A stretch of 64,000 nt of DNA from Rhizophagus irregularis (taxonomy: Eukaryota; Glomeromycota; Glomeromycetes; Glomerales; Glomeraceae): assembly GCF_026210795.1 (NCBI RefSeq), contig NC_089431.1, forward strand, positions 2,170,001 through 2,234,000, in the 5' to 3' direction. The notes under the pieces were generated by a model. It saw only the letters and a list, made by a program, of their open reading frames with translations, did not search any database and was not told the DNA's origin. Positions 55,730 through 64,000 of this stretch are shown here, in pieces; within the stretch, counting starts at the first letter, position 1, and every line of letters begins with the position of its first letter. A program made the position numbers and the translations under genes.

Positions 55730-58700
55730 TAAATTTTGGCGTTATGTTTAATAATAAAAAAAAACTCGTCTAGAAATCTCTTTTTCCCCATAATAAATAA
55801 ATATCAAAATCTCATATTACTCCAGGAAAACTTGTTGCAACTGGCAGTATTGTGCCAGAACTTCATTATGGTCCATATTTACGCGATTGGTAGATATTTT
55901 CTAAAGAAACAGCCCAAGACAAACATTATCCTATTCCTTTACGCCTAGGACTTGAAGTTATGATTCAACTTAATAATAATCCATTTATTATTCGTATAGT
56001 TCGTAATGTCCATAGTTTTTTACAGCCTGGTTATATATGTGAAGGAAGAGGACAAAGTAGTGGTATTAGTACAAGTGCTTCTGCAGCTATTACTTCTGTT
56101 TATCAATCTATCTTTGGCAGTAAAACGAAATATGCAGGACTTTCTTATTTAGGTTTAGACCAACCTGAAACAGCTCAAAAATTATTAGAAGGAATTACAT
56201 TTCGTCCTTTTATTATTGAATTAGAAAATATAACAGTTTTTGTTAGTTGTCTTGGTAAAATTACAATATCAAATACAAATAAAGTTGGACATAATTATGC
56301 GGCATCATTATTTCATAAATATAGAAGAAGTACAATCAGTTTTTTATCAGCATATTGATAAAAATTTTTTTGTAATTACAATTTACCAAAACAGTCAAAT
56401 TGTTGCTGAATACAAAGACATTTCACCTAATGCTGTTTGGAATAAAACTGGGGTTTTAACGTCTATTTTAGGTGATACTTTATTCGTTATAAATCATTCT
56501 ATAACTTTAGATAAAATAAACCAAGCACGTCAAGAACTTGGTTCATGCCAATTACCTAATCAATGCATGCTTACAGATTGGAATAATGAGATAATAATGG
56601 AACATTTATATGAGTTGTATTTAAAAAGAAATATTAGAAGATCAGTTGAATGGCGTCAAGTGTTTCAAAATTGGATGCAACAAAAGAGTCATATTATTGA
56701 ATTATATACTCATTTTTGCGAAATATATGATTTGGATTATAAATTTCAAGAAAGAGAATTACATGCATGGCGTATGATGCTTCGTGCTACAGGATGTACA
56801 AATATCACTCCGTATAATAAAGATGTTTCTTGTGTAAGTATAAATACATATTTGATGTAATTATATTGATATTAAAAAATTGTATAATTAATATTATGCA
56901 TATTTATAGAATGAGTTTTGGACAAATGTGCCTGATCCTGAAAAAGATCGTAAAACAATTGCTAAATTATATGAAGAAGGTCTTTTGAATGTAAATTCAC
57001 AAGCTGATACATTATGGAACTGTTTTCGTAATAGCTATAATGCAAATTCTAAAGGAATAGATGGAAAAATGCGTATATTATCAATAATTGCTGAAAATTT
57101 TACATATAAAGAAATAATTGAGCAATTAGAGGTAATGTAAAATGCAAAATTCTGATGAAGTATAAAAAATATGCGTATAATAACTTACCTCTCACTATTA
57201 TTATAGGTTTCACCTAATTCAGTTAGCATGGCACGAAAACATTCCAGAATTAATGGACCTGGATGCCCCGCGTTAGAAAAACCAGTTATTGTTCGTTCAA
57301 AAATGTCTGAAGTTAAAGAAAAAGAATTCCAACTGTTTTTTGCAGATAAAGCAAACGTAAATATGAGTTCCTATAAAATGGATGCAAAAACACAAATGCC
57401 GGTACTTTACCTGAAAGACCAAAAAAGTGCTCTTTGGGAAAAATTTTCTGCCACTTATCCTAAATTGGAATGAAACGTACTTCTTTTATGTTCCTGCTTA
57501 CAAAACAGCCGTTTCAAATATAGAAAGATTTAGGAGTTATGTATTACATGTAATGATTATGGCTATCAACCTTTTGAAAATTTGATTGAATTGGTAACCA
57601 TAAATTTTTCTAATAAAATTCAAAGGGTTAGTATTAGTTTAATTTTAATATTTTTGTTAATCTAATCATACTTACATATAATTTCATTGTAGGATCAGTT
57701 AATTCATAAATTAGAATGTTTACGTCGTCATTTAAAGAGAAATTATGAAAGGGAGTTATTTGTAAATAAAGATGGTACAGCAGATCATGTAGATTGTATT
57801 AATCATTGTTTATTATTTGCATTCGGAGAATGCATGCATCAACATGTTTCACGATGCCAAGAATGTGACGAGATTTTCACTTTATTTAAGGATCTTACTA
57901 ATCGTCTTGATCCCATCCACCATCCTAAACTCTTAGAATATCAAGAACAACTAGTGTGTTATTTAGCACATCAAACCACCCGTAAAGCATATCTAAATCT
58001 CGAATTTAATTCTACCTTACGTCAATTAGATAATTATGGTGCTATTATAGTAGTTGATTACAAAATGCGGATTTTGCCTGCAACATCTCGAGAAACTAAA
58101 AGTGAATTCTTTGGGAAGCGTGGGTGAGACCTCCATACCACTCTGGTGTTTCAAAAAAACAAAAATAATTATGAAGAATTAGATGTCAAGAAAACATGAT
58201 CATTGGAGTGCCGATACGAAAGCAAGATCTTTGGTTTACGACGTCTTGTTTTGAATCGGTATTCGCAGAATGGATGCATAAACCACTTTGGGTTAAGATT
58301 ATTTCAGATAATGGAGGACATTATCGCAAGCTCTGAATTAATGACAATTATTAGTCGCTGGTATGACTGGTATAATATAGAAGTCCGTGGATGGATTTTT
58401 CTTGAACCAGGGGAGGCGAAGACAACTGTTGACTCCCATCATGCAACAGTAAGTATATATTTGATTATTGTTTTTTTATATTTTTTCTGATTTTAAGTCA
58501 AATTATTACAGATAGCGCATGCTATAAAAAGGTATATTAGGGTTGGATGTGATCTTACCGAAGGGGAAAATATTGAGACTGCACTTCAAGATCTAAGTGG
58601 AACATCGGTATCACATATAGAACCAAACCGAAATATAGAGATATTAGTAGATCAAGAAAATTCGGGGTAAGTGTATTTTCATTAAAACAATAAAATTTAT

Positions 58701-60125
58701 AGAGTTATAGAACAATAGATTTATAGAATAATAATTGATTATAGAACAATAGATTTATAGTATAATAATTGATTATAGAACAATAGATTATAGAACAATA
58801 TATATTTATAATTAGTTACACGCTTGTGTTTGTGATCATGCTTGCGATCAATGCTGTAAATTTTATTTTGAAATTTTTTTGTAAAAAAAAATGTTTATCG
58901 GTAATCATCAATAAAAAAATATAACAACGTGAAGAAAAAAATAAGGTTATCGGTAATCATAAATAAAAAAATATAACAATGTTTAGTAAAAAAAACAATG
59001 AGGTTATCGGTAATCATAAATAAAAAATATTACACAAAAGTTAAAAAAAATAATAGGACGAACTAATTAGTCAAAACTATCTAAAAAGTATCTGATATAG
59101 TTGAAAAAATGTAAAATGAAAAATATAGGACGTTAATAAGTCCTGAAAAAATCATAAAAAAAAAATTCAATATACATATTCTTGACCATAATAGGAATAA
59201 CCAAAAATCAAAAAACACTAATGAAAAAAAACCTAAAACTATACCTGGCATCTCAAAATGGTTCGAGTGGAACTGGCCAATAACAGGTCAATTTGCTGGA
59301 TATATTCGTGCGCGCTCTCTTCCCCATATTGGCAAATGGAATGATTTCTCTCCTGCGCAAATTGATAATCTCTATAGTACAGTCCGACCATCTCCAACCG
59401 CCTCAGATCCAACTAAATCAAGCACCCCTTGGATAATGCCAATTCCCAAAAAAACAGGTTATATAAACTCATATTTCATTGCTAACAATCTTAAAATCAT
59501 GATAAACAAATAATTATCTATTCAGATAGGAGGATAAATGAAATTAATGAAGATAACGAAATAACAAAGGAAATCACAGCAGAAAACAATAAATCAGGTA
59601 GTAAATATACTAAAAAAAATAGTTACAACATACCAATTATACTAATACTATATACGTTGTGCGAAACTGTAGGGTAAATATCATTACGAATATATTTGTT
59701 TTATTCTAGGAACGCTAAAATACTAAATAACAAAATTCATAGTCTTTGATCAAGAATTTCCTCTTTCAGCAATGGATGGGCCTTACTTTTGTTAAAACCT
59801 AAAACTTGGTAATAAGCAAGTGGAGGGAAAACGTATATCAAAAAAAGTTGTTCAGTATTTACAAGGATTTTTTTTAATGGAAATCTAAAAGAGGCAGATC
59901 GTTATTCACCCTGAAAATATGCATACCTGCTTAAAAATTGTTGAAGAAGAGAATATTGAAGAAATACCAACAGTGAAAACTATCAAGGGGTGGATAGGAA
60001 GGTATAGTGCTAATTTCAAGAAGGAAGCATCAGAAAAAACGCTGGTAGAAAACATGGAAAATAGCCAAAGCATAACAGCTGTTGAAGGTAGTACTAGGCC
60101 TAATAAACGCCAAAAAAAAGGTTAA
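55730..60125 (+). pseudogene. DDE-type transposase of the TTGCCGATC element, frameshifted
   Basis: Readable parts in order: LVATGSIVPELHYGPYLRDW then TAG, a first domain ending GYICEGRGQSSGISTSAS, then ITIYQNSQIV, ELYTHFCEIYDLDY and HAWRMMLRATGCTNITPYN. Next come exons joined by GT-AG introns (56836-56911, 57134-57207), VSPNSVSMARKHSRINGPG, NVNMSSYKMDAKTQ and YLKDQKSALWEKFS, then frameshifts at 57473-57550. A Cys-rich region follows with HVSRCQECDEIF, then RETKSEFFGKRGW. Candidate catalytic residues are the Asp in IIVVDYKMRILP, the Asp in KIISDNGGHYR and the Glu in FLEPGEAKTTVDSHHA. The C-terminus is WFEWNWPITGQFAGYI, then WIMPIPKK and a basic end at 60125. It is a multicopy fungal family that I recognise but cannot name. 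Stops and shifts near 55892, 57473, 58190 and 58335 make it non-functional. Confidence 0.65.
58891..59035. repeat. Three tandem units of about 50-60 bp inside a transposase intron
   Basis: The word TTATCGGTAATCAT(C/A)AATA occurs three times with AAAAAATATAACAA after it, between coding pieces of the transposase, so probably in an intron. Confidence 0.7.
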
Positions 60126-60459
60126 AAACCCTTTATTAGGTATTTTGTCAAAACAGAAATTAGCAGGCTATACCAATAAACTATTATGAAATCTTCTTTT
60201 CCCCTATATAAAACTTCATAAGCTGTGATATAATAACTTTTTTTTTTAGCGAATTTGAATTTTTAAGATCCCTGTCGCACAATAATTGTTGTAAATTACG
60301 CAATTGTATAACATATAATCATTGTTTTATTGTAATACAAATTGATGATCGACATCGTTATATATGAAAATTGCGCCACATTTTACTATGGAAATTCTAT
60401 CAATCACATGCAGATCGGCAATTAATTTTAATATGATTTATATATATATATATATATAT
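60126..60459. other. 3' end of the transposon and (TA)n microsatellite
   Basis: After the transposase stop the sequence runs to the right TIR (about 60378-60421) and then into a (TA)n microsatellite (60437-60459). Confidence 0.6.
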
Positions 60460-60932
60460 TGTGCCTCAGATCGATTCTTGCCTCAGATTGAAGTTTACAC
60501 AGTTCAGGTTGAGATTGTTACCTGACACATCTTATTTGAATCATGCAATAAAGTCTGTTATAAGTAAACTTTTTTTTCTCATTAATTAAACCACTTTTTG
60601 TAACATATTCAAACCTATGTACCATAATGAGTTACATGTTTTCTGAAATTTTTATGTAAATCTGATTTATATTGAAGTTTATACTTGTGTTTTATCTGAA
60701 AAATCATTAAATTTTAAGTCATTTTCAAATGAAAAGATTTTTATGAGTATGATTCCAACTATTCTGAAATTTTAGGATTGTATACTTAAAATTATGATGA
60801 ATAAATTTACTTAGTACTTAAAAATACATTAAAGTTGGAAAATTTGATGTTTAATTATAGCTCATTTTATTAGCAATTGAGGTGCACCAGGTGATCTGAG
60901 GTGTGAGCTTCAATCTGAAGCACTGAGACACA
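60460..60932. mobile_element. 473-bp MITE inserted in a TA microsatellite
   Basis: Left TGTGCCTCAGATCG...CAGATTGAAGTTTACAC; right reverse complemented TGTGTCTCAGTG...CAGATTGAAGCTCACAC. (TA)n lies on both sides, so a TA target is consistent but not provable. No coding potential. The imperfect inner match indicates an old copy. Confidence 0.65.
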
Positions 60933-61606
60933 ACATATATATATATATATTTTTACTTTTGAATTTTTAATTTTTTAAAATTCTGATCATTATATAAACT
61001 CAATTTCTGAAATTTATTATTACTGTATTAAACAATTAACATGTAAAATTTAATAAAAAATTTATGTAAAACTTAATAAAAAGTAATAACTTGCCATATT
61101 TTAATTAATAAAGTAAAAAATAAAAATTTATTATTATTTTAGTTAATTTTAATAAATATTAAATTTTCTATTGGCAGAATTTATGAAAAAAAAAACAAAC
61201 AGATATAACAACCTACAGTATTTTATAATAAGGAAATATTATATGTAAAGTAATTATCATTGATCAATCACGACACAATTTTTATTTTATTTTATTTTTG
61301 TTTATTTTAAAATGAATTGCAAAAGTATGACAAATATAAAATATATTAATGTTTTTAAATTAAATAATTAAATTCATTATTAAAGGATCTGCCGTTAAAA
61401 TACCAATTTAAAGATCTGTCAATTATAAATAATATCCGGAAATTGCGACGGTTGTATTATATAATTTTCATGTGATTATCATCAATCTGTTTGGAATAAA
61501 ATAAATAAAATATGAAATTCACGAGTATTTTTTGAAATCATATGAAATCTCGGTATAGATAAATAAACGAGATTTTTATTGTAAGAATCCAAACTATATT
61601 TCAAAA
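60933..61606. other. Upstream region of the glycerol-3-phosphate dehydrogenase gene
   Basis: AT-rich, with (AT)n at the left border. It must contain the promoter. The 45 bases before the ATG (TGTAAGAATCCAAACTATAT, TTCAAAA) show no obvious TATA placement. No other feature. Confidence 0.45.
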
Positions 61607-64000
61607 ATGTGGAGAGCTCTCAATAGGAAGCGCATAGGCTATGCTAGTTTTGCGGCAATTACAGGAGGAGGCTATTATCTTTATAATAAAGCTATAGTTA
61701 AAAGGCGCCCACAGCCATATCAACAACGCCTTGCTACCATTTCACCGGAACTTTTTATGTCAGAAACGTATACAGACGCGTCGAACACGATTCAACTTGA
61801 AGGTCTATCAGATAGGCCACATACTTTATGGACCCCTCCTTCAAGAAAGGAAATGTTAAATATGCTCAATAATGGTGAAAGTAAGGAACCACCTTTTGAT
61901 ATTTTGATTATAGGTGGTGGAGCCACTGGGTCAGGCACAGCTCTTGATGCTGCTACAAGGGGGCTGAAAGTTGCCTTAGTGGAAAGAGACGACTTTGCTT
62001 CTGGAACTTCCTCTCGGTCTACAAAACTTGTTCATGGTGGTGTTCGATATTTAGAGAAAGCCATAAAGGAATTAGATTATGAACAATTCAAGCTTGTAAA
62101 AGAGGCACTTCATGAACGTGCCACATTTTTACATATTGCGCCATATATAAGTTATCAATTGCCAATTATGTTGCCTATATACAAGTATGATTTAACGATC
62201 TTTTTTGAAAAAATTTTTTAATCGTTTAAACCGGATTGAATTCACAATAATATTACTCATTGATTAAGGTGGTGGCAAGTCCCGTATTTTTGGATTGGTT
62301 CGAAATGCTATGATATGCTTGCTGGCAGAGAAGCTGTGGAAAGTTCATACTTTCTGACACGTGGCAAAGCACTTGAAGTTTTTCCATGGTTGAATAAAGA
62401 CAAGCTAGTTGCTGCAATGGTTTATTATGACGGTTCGTAAAATAATAGCTCAATTACTCAGAGTAATTGTTCTATGTTCCTAACTTCAATAAGAAATTGA
62501 TATTTTTCGCTGCAGTGTCCGCGTAATCGGTAGATCATTGATGTCCATTCAACCTACCTTCATTCAGGTCAACATAACGATGCACGTATGAATGTAGCAA
62601 TTGCTTTAACTGCAATTTCACTTGGTGCCGTCGTTGCTAATCATGTGGAAGTGAAAAAGTTGGCGAAAAATGAAGAAGGCAAAGTTAGTGGTGCATATGT
62701 AAAAGACACTCTAACCGGAGAAGAATGGCTAATAAGAGCAAAAGGGGTCATAAATGCTACTGGTGCATTTACAGGTAGGTTTATCCTAATTTATCATTTT
62801 TATCTTTAATGATTTCTCAGGTTATAATTATAAAATATAATGAATAAGTTTAGTCATTACAATATAATTCACTATGAATTATATTTACGTTAGATTTCAA
62901 ATATATGGCAAAAGTTAACATTTAGCGCCAAAGGCGATTGAATAATAAGAAAGTTTAAACGATTCATGATTGACATTTGGAGGTGCGTCAGCTATCAACT
63001 GACGCAAATCGTCTCCTAAGGCAAGACATATACAAACAAAAAAAAATCTGATCAAATTTTTTTTTTAAAAAATTTCAGACAGTATTCGTTCAATGGATGA
63101 CCCCAGAAATGAAAATATTGTTGCACCTTCTTCTGGAGTACATGTTACTTTACCCAATTATTATAGTCCCCGAAAAATGGGCATGATTGATCCATCAACG
63201 TCTGATGGAAGAGTTATTTTTTTTTTGCCTTGGGAAGGAAATACTATTGCTGGTACAACTGATTCACCTACAGAACTAACATATAACCCAATGCCGAAAG
63301 AAGAAGAAATACAATGGATATTGGACGAAATTAAGCGATATCTAAGTCCGGGTATATGTTATTTTAATAGTAATTTAAAAAATTTTCGTTTCTTCTATTT
63401 CATCAAAGTCTTTACATAATTTTATTTCAATTGTAGATATTAAGGTTCGTCGGGGTGATGTTTTAGCTGCATGGTCGGGAATAAGACCTTTAGTACGCGA
63501 TCCTTATGCAAAAAACACTTCAGAGTTAGTACGAAGTCACATGATTTACGTTAGTAATTCTAATTTAATTACTATTGCTGGTGGTAAATGGACAACTTAT
63601 CGCGCCATGGCTAAAGAAACGGTTGACAAAGCTATTGAGATATTGGGTAAGCAAATATATATAATATATGATATTTGTTTGTTTGTTTCCTTTTTTATTT
63701 TTGTAACTATAATACCGAAACTCTCATTTTCATGTGTTGTGAAGGATTAAAGCCTCAAAACGAGTGTCTTACAGAAAAAGCTAGACTTATTGGCTCGCAT
63801 GGGTATTCAAAAACTATGTTTATTAAGCTTATTCAGCAATTTGGATTGGAAACTGAAGTAAGTTTCATGTTACAATGTAAATAAATAATTAAGTTTGAAA
63901 TTATAATATTTCTTGCTTTATATAGACCGCTCAACATTTAGTGAATAGCTATGGGGATCGCGCTTGGGCAGTTGCCGCATTATCTAAACCTACAGGCAAA
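61607..64000 (+). CDS. GUT2: FAD-dependent glycerol-3-phosphate dehydrogenase, mitochondrial (3' part outside window)
   Basis: Oxidises glycerol-3-phosphate to dihydroxyacetone phosphate on the mitochondrial inner membrane and passes electrons to ubiquinone. Exons: 61607-62184, 62269-62432, 62568-62774, 63079-63350, 63437-63646, 63745-63857, 63926 onward, all in phase. The N-terminus (MWRALNRKRIGYASF) has Arg/Lys followed by a hydrophobic stretch, as expected for import and anchoring. FAD-binding DILIIGGGATGSGTALDAA and the family signature region SSRSTKLVHGGVRYLEKA are intact. Further conserved blocks: WWQVPYFWIGSKCYDML, YYDGQHNDARMNVAIALTA, INATGAF, WSGIRPLVRDP and TIAGGKWTTYRAMA. Intron 2 uses a GTTCGT donor. 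Residues to about AALSKPTGK are present, so the C-terminal part (calcium-binding region in some homologues) is cut off. Confidence 0.95.

Larger units (their letters stand above)
55694..60421 (+). mobile_element. 4.7-kb DNA transposon with TTGCCGATC ends, TTAA-flanked
   Basis: The left end is TTGCCGATCTGCATGTGATC followed by GATAGAAT. The right end reverse complemented is TTGCCGATCTGCATGTGATT followed by GATAGAAT. TTAA occurs directly outside both ends (55690-55693; 60422-60425). A TTAA target is used by piggyBac and Kolobok elements, but the target word here overlaps AT-rich sequence, so I do not assign a superfamily. It carries one multi-exon transposase gene with several frame breaks. Confidence 0.8.

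Noticed and set aside
1-64000. CRISPR arrays, rRNA genes and tRNA genes.
   Set aside because: The regular repeats found are satellites or tandem duplications without spacers of uniform length, and I found no tRNA cloverleaf or rRNA-like sequence by reading. A tRNAscan/Infernal run would be needed to be certain.

Overview
The window is nuclear DNA of a fungus with a very AT-rich, transposon-loaded genome. The best fit is an arbuscular mycorrhizal fungus of the Glomeromycotina (Rhizophagus-like). That assignment is an inference: three conserved fungal or mitochondrial genes carry many short GT-AG introns, and the mobile elements (non-LTR elements with RNase H, a Plavaka-type transposase, a Tnp2-type fragment, hAT remnants, many foldback MITEs) match what I know of those genomes. 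I ran no database search.

Three intact host genes are clear. A class I (Rpd3-type) histone deacetylase is at 43.9-46.6 kb (minus). The NDUFS7/PSST subunit of respiratory complex I is at 47.5-48.9 kb (minus, 8 exons, 212 aa reconstructed). The 5' part of the mitochondrial FAD-dependent glycerol-3-phosphate dehydrogenase (GUT2) runs from 61.6 kb (plus) off the window end. A possible host gene, coiled-coil and internally repetitive, lies at 15.5-17.0 kb.

Almost everything else is mobile DNA. From 0 to 14 kb there are three dead copies of RNase-H-bearing LINEs: one on minus (1-3.25 kb) and two head-to-tail on plus (4.15-13.9 kb). There is also a 132-bp 5'-truncated LINE tail with a clean 16-bp target duplication. 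LINE copy 3 ends abruptly against a Tnp2-like transposase fragment (13.9-14.7 kb).

From 20.8 to 35.3 kb there is a nested set. The outermost pair of inverted ends starts CATCAGGAAATT. Inside it is a Plavaka-type element with inverted arms of roughly 235 bp, and one of those arms is split by a third transposon (3,175 bp, TTA target duplication). The nest also holds a Myb/SANT-like gene, 50-bp and 160-bp subterminal repeats, a 200-N gap and what looks like an assembly duplication.

From 35 to 55 kb the intergenic DNA holds decayed hAT and ORF1-like sequence and several MITEs with recognisable target duplications. Two of these have empty or paralogous sites elsewhere in the window. A further transposon with TTAA-flanked ends and a frameshifted DDE transposase occupies 55.7-60.4 kb.

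The host genes are not functionally linked to each other. The main story is transposon nesting. The most interesting unit is the CATCAGG family: one potentially autonomous or cargo-carrying copy of about 14.5 kb and one 522-bp MITE whose TA duplication is confirmed by an empty paralogous site.
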